A stretch of 64,000 nucleotides of DNA from Aquatica leii. Lineage: Eukaryota; Arthropoda; Insecta; Coleoptera; Lampyridae. Each line of letters starts with the position of its first letter. Position 1 is the stretch's first letter. Below are positions 9,625 to 20,518 of this stretch, piece after piece. Location: positions 88,847,912 through 88,911,911 of the forward strand of contig CM069436.1 of NCBI GenBank assembly GCA_035610365.1. The letters are read 5' to 3'. Made by a program: the position numbers and the translations under genes. The notes beneath the pieces were generated by a model that was given only the letters and a program-made list of their open reading frames with translations, was not told where the DNA came from and did no database searches.

Positions 9625-11979
9625 CTTTGCCGCAATCGGTGGAGTACGAGTAGCTGGCGCTTTTGAGGCTAGTCTAGCGGTAGTGGACGACGTCGTAGTT
9701 GGCCTAGGTGTAGTTTTATTTTCGCCAGTCTTTGTTGAACTAAGTCTAGCGGGAACAGATTTGGTGATCAATTGCCTCGGAGCAGACGTCGTGCTCGGTA
9801 CTTTCTTGACCAAAGGCTTAGCATCTCCATTTAAAACAGGCTTCTTTTCGGAAGTGCTTGGTGTTTTTTCTTTTGGTGTCGTTTTAGTAGTTGTCGCTGA
9901 TGTCTTAGGTTTAGTTACAGTTAAGGTAGTCTTCAATGGGGCCGATTTAGGTGCGGGTGCTTTACTCAATGGTTTCGTCGCAGTAGTTGTCGGTTTTGAT
10001 AAAGGTTTTTTCGCTGCTAGAGTAGTTTTAGGTTTACTAGCAGGTTTCTTTTCGGCAACAGCAGTAGCTGCTGCTATTGCCGTAACTGCAGTCACAGCAG
10101 CAATCGGAGCTACTATCGAAACTACTTGAGTCTCCTCGTTTTTAATATCCTCCGTTTTACTTTCTTCAGATGGTGTAGTTACAGTTTCTACTGGAAACTC
10201 GGGTGCGATGATTTCGGATTTGATTTCTACATTTTCCATTACGTATTCATTAGAAACGTCTAATCCTGTGTTACAAACGCCAATAAATTGAGTCTCGTCG
10301 CCACTTAAAGGTGATGCTATATCTGGTACTAGCGATCGTTCTAAGAAGGAGTTCACATCTATCGTTGTTACCGATTCGGTTTCTTGATTAATAAATGCGT
10401 CATCTCCCAAACACAATGGACTTTCGAAAGTCGGTTTTTCCGTTGGCGAAGCTACCGGTAAGGGCGAATCTTTTACGGAAGAAGTTACGTCATCGACGGG
10501 AGAATCTAATTCTTGAGGAAGAGGAATAATAGGTGACTGTGCCGTAGGAATTGGTGAATGCGATTCCAGAGGTTGTTTAATTTGAGCTGACGGTGATAGG
10601 AGTAAATCCATAAGTGGAGACTGAACCCTTTCGGGCGGGGTTGCTTCGACTATAAAATCGTTACTTAAATTAACCGGTTGCTGGTAGAAAGGCGAAGCTG
10701 GCTCACAAAATTCTTCCGGTAACGGCGAACATATTTTCGATTCTTCGATTCGTAAAAGCGATTCTGCCTTTTCGTGTTCGATAGTCGACGAATGCAACAC
10801 TTCTAATGTAGGTGATTGTGCAACCGCTGGAAGTTCTTGTGTCGGTTCATCTAAATCTACAATTGGAAATTGTGATCTATGCTCAACGAACAAGACTGGA
10901 GATTGCAGCCTATGTTCTACTACTTCTAAAACGGTGGAATCGAGTCCTGGAGTTGCTTCCTCTGTAGGATCAGTAGGTTCCGGCGAAAAAGCTTCTAAAG
11001 CTGGTGGCGACTGACTTTCGGGAATTTCAGGAACTGGCGAAGATAAATCTGCAACGCCTGATTCATGTTCGTCGGGAATAGGAGATTGGATATTAGGCGA
11101 ATGCTCACTAAAGACTGGGGACTGAAGTATTTCTAGAGCCTCATCTTGTGCTAGTACGATTGGCTCCGCTTCTTGGAGTTCGACTGAAATGGGGGACAAT
11201 TCCCTTTCAATAATAGGATCAAACGGCTCTTCTAATACAGGAGGTTTCGCTACATCAGCGTGTTCCAACGGATTATGTTCTGGAAGATCGGAAATGGATA
11301 CATCCATTGATAAATTGTCTTCATGTTCTTTAGGTTTTTCCAAAAAATCATCAATATTATCGGGAAGTACCTGAACTTTATTTAAATCGAACGGGTTATT
11401 GTCAGGGTCTTCTTTATCTTGGTAAAACGACATAGACATAGGATCGTCTTCCTTGATCGATGTTTGTGATTCGTTCAAATTGGTATCATCCAGATACGTT
11501 GAATCATTTCCGATAACAGCTTTTGTGGATAAAGTTTCGGATTGGTCCATAAAGGTAACGGGAGTTGTAAAAGGAGTTGAATTTTGTCCAAAATGAAATT
11601 CTCCGGTATTTATAAACTTGACAGGAGTGTTGTTCGGTTGGAATTCAATTTCGTCTATGCTTTTTCCGTTAAGTAAATTTTCCATTAATTCTTGACTTGT
11701 TAAGGTAGACGCGTTATCGGTTTCATTATCACCAACATATTCTTCGACGTCGCTAGGTCTTAGCTTAATTTCCGATTCGAAATCTTGTAAATTAGGAACG
11801 TTAATATCGTAATCGTTGTTAAGCCCTCGTTTCGGAGATTGGGCTATGACCAAATCGTCTGTTAATTTTTCGTAAATTGGAGAAGCCGTCGTTCGTTTTG
11901 GAGAAATGGGGACGAATTCTGCCGCGTTTGGATTTAATTGCGACATGTCTGTATCCAAATTAGAGGTTAACTCACAAAT
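9625..11979 (-). CDS. Large coding exon: PAM2 motif, Ser-Pro repeats, Lys/Ala/Pro/Thr-rich basic end
   Basis: The exon is 785 codons, phase 0 at both ends, with acceptor after TTAATTATAG (11980) and donor AAG|GTAACT at 9624. It starts ICELTSNLDTDM and immediately shows SQLNPNAAEFVPISP, a good match to the PAM2 motif (LNPxAxEFxP) that binds the MLLE domain of poly(A)-binding protein. An acidic region follows with NNPFDLNKVQVLP and SPKR sites, then many Ser-Pro repeats (QSP, HSP, SSPV, FSP) between roughly residues 250 and 500. The last 150 residues are basic and rich in KPKTT/KPLSKP, like the microtubule-binding tails of MAP-type proteins. Family guess: an insect MAP205/MAP4-like protein or the tail of the PP2C protein encoded at 44412-45286. 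No catalytic domain is seen. Ser-Pro density suggests control by proline-directed kinases. Confidence 0.85.
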
Positions 11980-12036
11980 CTATAATTAAGAAAAACGGGC
12001 GTGAAATTAAAGTTGTTGAAATGATAGAACGATTAC

Positions 12037-12164
12037 CTCTTTGTCGCTTTGTGATGGATCTATATTCTCTTTCTCCGCTTGATCACCTTTAATGTAATTC
12101 CATTCGTCTTCGGATTCTTCTCCGCTCTCAGCTACATTATCAATTAAACCACTAGCGTCTTGTA
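12037..12164 (-). CDS. Short acidic coding exon preceding the PAM2 exon
   Basis: The acceptor TTTTCAG ends at 12165 and the donor GAG|GTAATC is at 12036. The 128-nt exon begins in phase 1 and ends in phase 0, reading (V)QDASGLIDNVAESGEESED, EWNYIKGDQ and ENIDPSQSDKE. Its phase requires an upstream coding exon ending in one base of a codon. The exon at 44723-45286 ends in exactly that way (GATTTCG|gtatgt), and joining would restore a Val codon. The acidic EDEWNYI block resembles an acidic segment I associate with MAP205-like proteins, from memory and unverified. Confidence 0.7.
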
Positions 12165-15100
12165 CTGAAAAGACAAATAACAATTAGTACGACATTCTGG
12201 CGGTAGTACTAGCGCTATAATACTTAATGCGCTTATCGCGAAAGCAATGTTCATGATTTTTTTTAGTCAATTATAACCAAAGACGACATGTGTTTCAAAT
12301 GTTTACGAAAAAGCAACGTCGCTTCTTGATCACAATATTGGTACTATAATTAAAGATGGTGACTTATTAATTACAACCATCAAAATTTAATTTCCTACTA
12401 AAGTACGTACTTAAAAACGTATTTAACATAAAATGGGAGCTCCCGGTAGCACTAATGTTCTTTATTAACGGTAATGTATGTAAAATAAAAACGGCAACGC
12501 TGCATTATATATTTTAATTGCAAGCGAAATATAAAAAGTGCATATTGTTTGTAATTAAGAGGATTACGTAAGTTCGAGCTCGGCTGTTGCGGAGAAAATT
12601 TACGAATTTCTGATTTATTGTATTATAATAAAAATATAAATTTGAATATCCCGTCCACCCAATCAATCACCTCGAAACGAAGGAGAACGGCTGATTATTT
12701 CATTATCGCGATTATTGGTTTATGCTTTACTATTGATAACCCAAGTATTTGGAGACATTTTTGTAAACGCAACAAACGTATAAATACGTTCGTGACTAAC
12801 GCAATGATAATAAAAAAATATAAATAATAAGTCATTCATATTTAAGAATGGCAACAAGTTGCTCGCGAATCTTTATGCCAAAAACCTATAAATAGCAACC
12901 TAAAAATACCAACATTCATCTCAGGTATGTTCCTTTCATTATAAGTCGCAACTATTGGTACTTTTCGTACGAATATTTCTACGTATAAAGCGTGGTACTA
13001 GCCCAAGGAAAGAGAAAAGATGAAGGAAGGAAACGTTTGGCCGAATTTTTTTTGTAAGGTTAATAGAGTAAGAACAATAAACGTCGACATACCTTGTATC
13101 TAACTATCTAAACTAAAAAATCCCTTTTAACGAATATCACAGAAATAACGGTTACAAAATTAAAAAATACAGGCACTAACGAACACGTTTAAACTTTCTA
13201 ACTACCGGCAGAAACTGACAGCAACGGGGTTGGGTCGTCTTTCACGTATGCGCAGGAATACTCTTTGTCCACAAATACGCATGCACACTGCAAAAAGCAC
13301 ATTCGAACGTGCAGCGGCGGAGTTACAAAATTTTATTTCGACGTCACTAAATTATTTAATGGCAATTATATCAAAATAAAGTGTCAACCATTACAATAAA
13401 CTAATTTATTATCCTTCACATCTACACCAACACTTAAAAATTATTTATTGAATCAATAATTAAATAATTATAATGGTAGGAAATTGATTAGAAGCGTAAA
13501 GAGTAGAATTAAATAAATTTACGCGCGCAATTAAGGTATTAATTAGCAATACTTAAAATGTTTAGCTTTAGCAAATTTTTGTATCATCACTGTGCTTAAA
13601 TGAACTTAATTTTTTTAGGAGTTTTCAACTCCGTTAGGCTTAATTCAACAAATTTGGTAACTACATATTCAAAAACCCCATAAGCATGAGTCCAAAAAGA
13701 TACATACAAGAATATTAAGAAAAAAGATGGCGCAGACTTAATGTTTCAATTTTGAATTATCAAAAACGAGTCCAAAATTTTTTTCTATAGCCCATAAAAG
13801 CTTGTAATTGCCATATTAGTAAAAAACAAAATTAGTTTAATATCAGCCACTGATCTATTAGCCTAATAGACTTGACTGGCGGGATTAATGTAATAAAATT
13901 GACATTTTAAGAACCCATAAATATCTCATAAACATTAGCCAATGAAAATTAAAAAAGTATATTAGAAAAAGAGATGGCGCAGGGCAAAAATTCTTTTTTG
14001 CAAAATTCAGCAGCCCACAAAGTCTTATGCAAATAAAAAATAATTATGACTTAACGAGGGTGCTAGCTTAATGCACATTAAAGACTGTACCACACAAGAA
14101 AAAATTCAGCGCATGCTGTATTGCATATCGTCACGAGTGTTGTGAGAAAAAGATGCAATCTTAACATGGCACAATAGAAGCATGAACAGAAAAATCGGAA
14201 AATGACTAAGGCAACACTTTTCTCGTTCAGACGCCATGTTTTTGCTTAAACTTAATATTAATTTTCACTTGTCAATATGAGAAAAATTGCGTCGCCAAGA
14301 TTTCGATAACAGATGAGCAAAATACAAACAACTGGTTTAGGAACTGGTTACATGACTCAAAAGAAAAGATTAAGGTAGAGACAATCTTATACTTTCTAAA
14401 TGTATTGAATTTTACGTTTCTAGGGTACAGCGAGGTACTTTTCCATAATTTGGGTCTGATTATGTGCAGCAAATTTTAAGGTTAAGTGTAATGGTTGTCA
14501 CATAATGCTATAAAATCCGTGAGATAAGATAAGCTTGGAAACAGAAACCTGTTTTTTTCAAAGATAAAAAAAAAGTATCCATACAATATTAAATCTGCCA
14601 AAATTATTTTATGGATTGATAGTTCAAAGCATACGCTTTAAATGTGCAGGCAAGCGTCCTTTCAATGTGGACAAAGGAATATGCGACAAAGCCACAAGCC
14701 TCAGCAGAGTTACCGCATTCAACAAAAGCAAAAATGATGGTTTTTTTCAAAAATGTTGGCATTATCAAAACCAGGAGAAAACAAATCGGCACAAGAAGAC
14801 AAAAAAAGCTGAGACAAAATACTACGATAGTATGCTGCTTTAGGCATCAAAGCAACATATCCCGGCTATGCTTATTTTGAAAAGATTCAGAATGAAAGAT
14901 GGTTTGGAAAAAGAGAAAGAAGAGAAGAACTATTTATTTTGGCTTCCTTAATAATCACTTCACTCATTCCTCTTTAGTTTCATATAACTTTTGTAAAAAT
15001 TCTGACATTCATTTATTATCACTTCGATCCTACAGAACCCAGCTTCTAGATACAAATTTTTTCAACCCTTTAGTAACTGCTTACGAGCATGAATGTGATA

Positions 15101-16030
15101 AGTACACGAAAAATAGAAATAATAAAATTAAGGACACTGACATGGCCAAAATTTTCGGAAATACTTACAATAGAGAAGGTAATTCAACACACCCGGAACA
15201 TGCGTTTTGTGAAGAGGACTATAAAGATCGGCAAAATACAACGGCCCGAGAAGATTTACAATTTACTGAACATCACAGCGCATAGATACCCTTGATGTGT
15301 AGTCTCGAGAGCTGATCTGTATTAAATTGTATGAGCTAGTCCATCTTCTTCACAGTGTTGTATCGCGTAGTAATGTTCTTCTTTCCTAGAATTTTCCTTA
15401 GTCTATTATTTACTCCCTTGACTTAGGGTAAGTAAGGATATGTTGCAGCCTCAGCTTGTTTCTCCTTCCTCTGCGATTTATGTATTGATTTTTTGTTGTA
15501 AAATTTATGTTCTTCGTCACTAATTCTCTCTGCTCTTTTTAGAGGTTTATTAATTCGGAGAATCTCCGAAAACATGATATAGATATAACGAGGAGTAAAC
15601 GACAATAACACCAGTCTTTAGAAAATATTCTGAAGAAGCTGACAGTGTGATCAGCAAAACGTCAAAGGAAAGCTTTGTTACGCGGCATGTTTAGATTGTA
15701 AACCATTCAAAACATAGTCATGGTTTAAATAAGAGAAGCAATAAATAAAATAGTAAGTTACCTTATTACATTTTAAAACGATTGCTTTGGAATCATCGTT
15801 CTTAAAACCTAAAAGTTGGATTAGGCTCTGATATTAAGTTCACCTTATAAACCAAAGACACAGGTCTACAAAAAAAACTTTTTCGTTTGGTGCCGCTAAT
15901 TCTATGTTATAATTTGGTTAATTAGCTCACAAGACGTCGTGCGAAGCTGTCAAAACGATGAAGCTACTTTCAGGTTTGTATCGATCGATCATAACCCTAT
16001 CATAACTTAAAAAATGTATTTTATCATATT
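12165..16030. other. AT-rich intron or intergenic DNA
   Basis: No coding exon is supportable here. ORFs such as 14899-15285 (plus) have no recognisable family. The only compositional feature is a CpG-richer stretch at 13201-13325. Confidence 0.4.
13201..13325 (-). promoter_or_regulatory. CpG-richer stretch, possible internal promoter for the tail exons
   Basis: Inside very AT-rich DNA this segment holds ACGTATGCGCAGG and ACGCATGCACA, resembling NRF-1-type sites, and a GCAGCGGCGG block. It lies about 1.1 kb upstream of the first tail exon. If the tail exons are a separate gene rather than a 3' extension of the phosphatase gene, its promoter could be here. No TATA box or convincing first exon was found. 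Confidence 0.25.
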
Positions 16031-16576
16031 TGTCGGAGGCACCGAATATAAACCCTGCCTGCGGCCATGGATTGTGTACACGTGCACTTATTTGTTTGTG
16101 TTCCCATAAATTATGTTTCAAATGTTTAGTCTTTGTAACTTAATAACTTAGAATCAACCAATAAGGATTTGATATTTTGTATTATTGCCTTTTATGGACA
16201 TAGGAACGCGCGTGAAATTGGAATCTTTCATGCGAATGGAACGACACTAGCTGAAAAATGTAACTTGTAAGAGGGCAGATTGAGATGAGATTTGGTGGTG
16301 ACAACTTGATAAGATAAAAGAGCTAGTGTCGGATCGTTTGTTCCAGTGTCGATCATTAAACGTTTATAAATTTAATTTTTATATTAATGAAATCGGTTTT
16401 GTTTGTTTGTGTTAATGACTTTGTTTGAAATTTGTAATCGTAACTTTTGCTATAGTAAATAAATTGCGTAAACGGTCAGTGTCGTGCGTTATTCACTTGT
16501 AATAAATTATCGATGCAGTCTAACCCAGTACAAACGCCCAGCGGAGCCCCCTTTTATTTTCGAGGCGTCTCTGACA
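16031..16576 (+). repeat. 5' LTR
   Basis: Starts TGTC and ends GACA. Identical to the 3' LTR except G versus A within CTGCCTGCGRCCATGG near the start. It contains TATAAA-like and AATAAA sequences in its second half. Transcription of the element should start here. Confidence 0.95.
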
Positions 16577-17889
16577 TCAGAAGTGGGATAAAGACTGCTA
16601 AATGATAATGAGGATCCGTTACGAAAAAGTGCAAGTTAAAGTGAAAATTGTAGTGCAATTCTAGAAAGAGTAAAATTGCTACAACACTTATTGTTGGTTA
16701 TCTTACAAGTCACCAAGTTCAATAAATTTTACAAATGTAAAATTGCCAACGTATTTTAAAAATGCAGAAAGTTGATGCACTATTTTTGATTTGGATGGAA
16801 TATTTACGTGACCGAAACAAATTGTTTTAATTCAACTGTTTTCTGAAACCGTAAATGGAAATTTTAGTGTTGCCATAAACAACCAATTAATTGATGAAAC
16901 GCTTTCGACAATACAGAATATTCAGAATGTATTCACATTTTAAAAAGTGATTTATTATTTGGCGTAATTGTAATCCGCTACGTTAAGGGCACGTGTACCA
17001 TATTACAAAGAAGACTCGCTAAGCGACCGGCGCTATTTCTTTCTGGTCATCAAACTAGATCGAAGCGTCGAGTATTGTCACCGTCTTTTAAAAATGAAGG
17101 AGCTGGACGTCTTGAACTTCAATGAAGACACCGCAGTGTATCGCCGCTTAGAAACTCGATAGGGTTCGTGACCCTGTGGCAACCCAGGCCATGCTTCCGA
17201 ATGCTGTAGTTAAAATCTGGTGAGATCTTTCCTGTTTATTTAATTTGGATTGTCATTCTTATAAACAAAAATATTGCCGTTTATGAAGTGGCAAATGTTT
17301 GAACGACATAACTACCTTAGATAAAAAAAAATGTCACTATTACATTGCCAAATGATTTTTATACAGACAAACATTATAATTAGTAAAAGTTTGATAAAAC
17401 AAAATTTTAATTTGAAAATTAATTGAACTGATTTTATTGATTGAACATTTAAATTTACCTGAATGAAGATGCAAATTTTGAATTAAAAAGAAAGGTTGTT
17501 CATACTGTTTTTGTGTTAATCACAGGAAGTTTAATTCTAACACAATAAGTGTCTACCAGAAAAATATCCGTCACCTTTAATTAGAAATCAAATTATTGCT
17601 TACACAATGCATACTATTTTGTGTGTAAACCGGTGTAAACATTGAAATTATTTACATTAAGGATGATTTATTTCTTTTTCATCTTTTGTATGACTAAATT
17701 TTTAAAACGCGTTTAAATTGTCGTGAAAACTTTTGTTAAAGCAAGTTTTTGGATTACCGTAAACAAAAGTAAAATTTAAATTAAAAAGTCGATTATGTTG
17801 CTTCTGTAAGAGTTAAAAAAAAAAAAAATTGCGTTAATCTTCAAACAACGTCTGTACTGCGATGAGGCAAATGATAAAGTAATTCCTAA
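16577..17889 (+). other. Interior of the LTR element, gag/5' pol region decayed
   Basis: The leader sequence follows the LTR. Beyond it short stretches read like fragments of a retroelement protein but are broken by stops in all frames. I cannot assign gag or protease. Part of the element is evidently deleted before the RNase H remnant. Confidence 0.5.
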
Positions 17890-18420
17890 CGTCCGACCCG
17901 TTTCAACTATTTTTAATCTTGACTTGCCAATCGAACTTCATACAGATGCTAGCTCAGTTGGTTATGGTGCTGTACTTTTTCAAAAAAAAGAAGCTAAAAT
18001 TCATTCTGTTGCGTATTTTAGTAAACGTACTACTGGTTTAGAATCTCGACACAATTCTTATGAGCTTGAAACTCTAGCAGTCAAAGCTGCAAGGCATTTT
18101 CGTCAAAATCTTTCAGGCCGTTATTTTACAGTCATTCAAGATTGAACTATTTTAAATCATCTCGTATAAAACAGGACTTTACACCACGAGCCCATCGTTG
18201 GTGGTCATTTTTACAGGCCTTTAACTTCGACATTATTTATTGCGAAGGAAGCATGCTGATTTCTTTTTACGAAATCCAGCTACATCAAGTAAAGAAGTGT
18301 CTACTTTATCATCACCCAAATCTAAAAATGACTCCACTTATATGATTCAGGTTAACGACTTATATTTCGACTGGTTGAAAGTTTCTCAACAACGTGATGA
18401 TAATAGCTTGGTTCAGTTAA
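17890..18420 (+). pseudogene. RNase H fragment of retrotransposon pol
   Basis: The plus strand reads LPIELHTDASSVGYGAVLFQ (first catalytic Asp), VAYFSKRTTG, SYELETLAVKAA (catalytic Glu) and then, after a TGA and frame change, SSRIKQDFTPRAHRWWSFL and FNFDIIYCEG, with a further shift to HADFFLRNP. This is the RNase H domain and its C-terminal linker from a Ty3/gypsy-type pol. The RT palm and fingers upstream are absent. The linker runs into the minisatellite at DDNSLVQLIAAL. Confidence 0.85.
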
Positions 18421-18422
18421 TT

Positions 18423-19760
18423 GCCGCTTTGTGTTGATCCTGGTTTGTATAACCAGATGAGGCAGTTGTGCCGCTTTGTGTTGATCCTGGTTTGTATAAC
18501 CAGATGAGGCAATTGTGCCGCTTTGTGTTGATCCTGGTTTGTATAACCAGATGAGGCAGTTGTGCCGCTTTGTGTTGATCCTGGTTTGTATAACCAGATG
18601 AGGCAGTTGTGCCGCTTTGTGTTGATCCTGGTTTGTATAACCAGATGAGGCAATTGTGCCGCTTTGTGTTGATCCTGGTTTGTACAACCAGATGAGGCAG
18701 TTGTGCCGCTTTGTGTTGATCCTGGTTTGTATAACCAGATGAGGCAGTAGTGCCGCTTTGTGTTGATCCTGGTTTGTATAACCAGATGAGGCAGCCGCTT
18801 TGTGTTGATCCTGGTTTGTATAACCAGATGAGGCAGTTGTGCCGCTTTGTGTTGATCCTGGTTTGTATAACCAGATGAGGCAGCCGCTTTGTGTTGATCC
18901 TGGTTTGTATAACCAGATGAGGCAGTTGTGCCGCTTTGTGTTGATCCTGGTTTGTATAACCAGATGAGGCAGCCGCTTTGTGTTGATCCTGGTTTGTATA
19001 ACCAGATGAGGCAGTTGTGCCGCTTTGTGTTGATCCTGGTTTGTATAACCAGATGAGGCAGCCGCTTTGTGTTGATCCTGGTTTGTATAACCAGATGAGG
19101 CAGTTGTGCCGCTTTGTGTTGATCCTGGTTTGTATAACCAGATGAGGCAGCCGCTTTGTGTTGATCCTGGTTTGTATAACCAGATGAGGCAGCCGCTTTG
19201 TGTTGATCCTGGTTTGTATAACCAGATGAGGCAGTTGTGCCGCTTTGTGTTGATCCTGGTTTGTATAACCAGATGAGGCAGTCGTGCCGCTTTGTGTTGA
19301 TCCTGGTTTGTATAACCAAATGAGGCAGTTGTGCCGCTTTGTGTTGATCCTGGTTTGTATAACCAGATGAGGCAGTTGTGCCGCCTTGTGTTGATCCTGG
19401 TTTGTATAACCAGATGAAGCAGTTGTGTCGCTTTTTGTTCATCCTGGTTTGCTTAACCAGATAAGGCAATTGTGTCGCTTTGTGTTGATCCTGGTTTGCA
19501 TAACCAGATGAGGAAGTTGTGCCGCTTTGTGTTTATCCTGGTTTGTATTACCAGATAAGGAGTTGTGCCGCTTTTTGTGTTGATCCTGGTTTGTATAACC
19601 AGATGAGGCAGTTGTGCCGCTTTGTGTTGATCCTGGTTTGTATAACCAGATAAGGCAATTGTGTCGCTTTGTGTTGATCCTGGTTTGCATAACCAGATAA
19701 GGAGTTGTGCCGCTTTTTGTGTTGATCCTGGTTTGTACAACCTGATGAGGCAATAATGCC
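18423..19760 (+). repeat. 29-copy minisatellite, 47-bp and 42-bp units with internal hairpin
   Basis: The unit is CCGCTTTGTGTTGATCCTGG followed by TTTGTATAACCAGATGAGGC and AG, with or without TTGTG, giving 47- and 42-bp forms. I count 29 copies by their GATCCTGG (one each ATCCTGG variant) cores. In the middle of the array 42- and 47-bp units alternate, suggesting an 89-bp higher-order unit; the right end is more diverged. Each unit holds CTGGTT-TGTAT-AACCAG, a 6-bp stem with a 5-nt loop. The array lies where integrase should be. Long minus-strand ORFs through it are artefacts of stop-free repeat units. Confidence 0.95.
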
Positions 19761-19945
19761 GCCCTGTTGCCAAATTAGATTTTTTTTGTTTGATGTAACT
19801 TAAAATTGTTACTTGATCTACTTCTTGATGTTTTCTATTTCGTCAGAATGGACGAGCGGTATCAATTGAAATGGCATTGTTATTTACGTTGCAGCAACTT
19901 CCTTTTTACAATTGCCCGAGGACGTGCAAAATGTCAGAATGGCCG
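19761..19945 (+). other. Sequence between the minisatellite and the 3' LTR
   Basis: Short non-coding remainder of the element ending GTCAGAATGGCCG before the LTR. A clear polypurine tract is not visible. GTCAGAATGG occurs twice here (near 19844 and 19933). Confidence 0.5.
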
Positions 19946-20491
19946 TGTCGGAGGCACCGAATATAAACCCTGCCTGCGACCATGGATTGTGTACACGTGC
20001 ACTTATTTGTTTGTGTTCCCATAAATTATGTTTCAAATGTTTAGTCTTTGTAACTTAATAACTTAGAATCAACCAATAAGGATTTGATATTTTGTATTAT
20101 TGCCTTTTATGGACATAGGAACGCGCGTGAAATTGGAATCTTTCATGCGAATGGAACGACACTAGCTGAAAAATGTAACTTGTAAGAGGGCAGATTGAGA
20201 TGAGATTTGGTGGTGACAACTTGATAAGATAAAAGAGCTAGTGTCGGATCGTTTGTTCCAGTGTCGATCATTAAACGTTTATAAATTTAATTTTTATATT
20301 AATGAAATCGGTTTTGTTTGTTTGTGTTAATGACTTTGTTTGAAATTTGTAATCGTAACTTTTGCTATAGTAAATAAATTGCGTAAACGGTCAGTGTCGT
20401 GCGTTATTCACTTGTAATAAATTATCGATGCAGTCTAACCCAGTACAAACGCCCAGCGGAGCCCCCTTTTATTTTCGAGGCGTCTCTGACA
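19946..20491 (+). repeat. 3' LTR
   Basis: Second 546-bp LTR, one mismatch to the 5' copy. It ends CTGACA and is followed by the TATT target duplication. It lies only 27 bp upstream of the start of the TE-type pseudogene at 20519. Confidence 0.95.
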
Positions 20492-20518
20492 TATTTAATG
20501 CCATTGTAATCAATTGAT

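Larger units (their letters stand above)
16031..20491 (+). mobile_element. Young non-autonomous LTR retrotransposon with two 546-bp LTRs
   Basis: Two 546-bp direct repeats (16031-16576 and 19946-20491) begin TGTCGGAGG and end CTCTGACA, and differ at one position that I can see. The element is flanked by TATT on both sides (16027-16030 and 20492-20495), a 4-bp target duplication as in gypsy-type elements. The 3.4-kb interior has no intact gag or pol. It keeps an RNase H remnant (about 17890-18420) and then a minisatellite where integrase would be expected. TCAGAAGTGGGATAAA directly follows the 5' LTR and is the likely primer-binding region. Near-identical LTRs imply recent mobilisation, so proteins were supplied in trans. 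Confidence 0.95.

Noticed and set aside
9683..10129. 148-aa plus-strand ORF opposite the host exon
   Set aside because: It is the antisense shadow of the Lys/Pro/Thr-rich end of the spliced minus-strand gene.
14899..15285. 128-aa plus-strand ORF
   Set aside because: AT-driven composition with no domain, family or splice support, and nearby overlapping ORFs in other frames of similar quality.
18423..19760. CRISPR-like look of regularly spaced repeats
   Set aside because: Units are tandem without unique spacers and lie inside a eukaryotic LTR retrotransposon.
18417..19773. Long minus-strand ORFs (350 aa and others) reading tandem SSGYTNQDQHKAAQLPHLVI-type repeats
   Set aside because: They are translations of the 47/42-bp minisatellite, open in all three minus frames because the unit has no stop on that strand; no start context or non-repeat sequence supports a gene.
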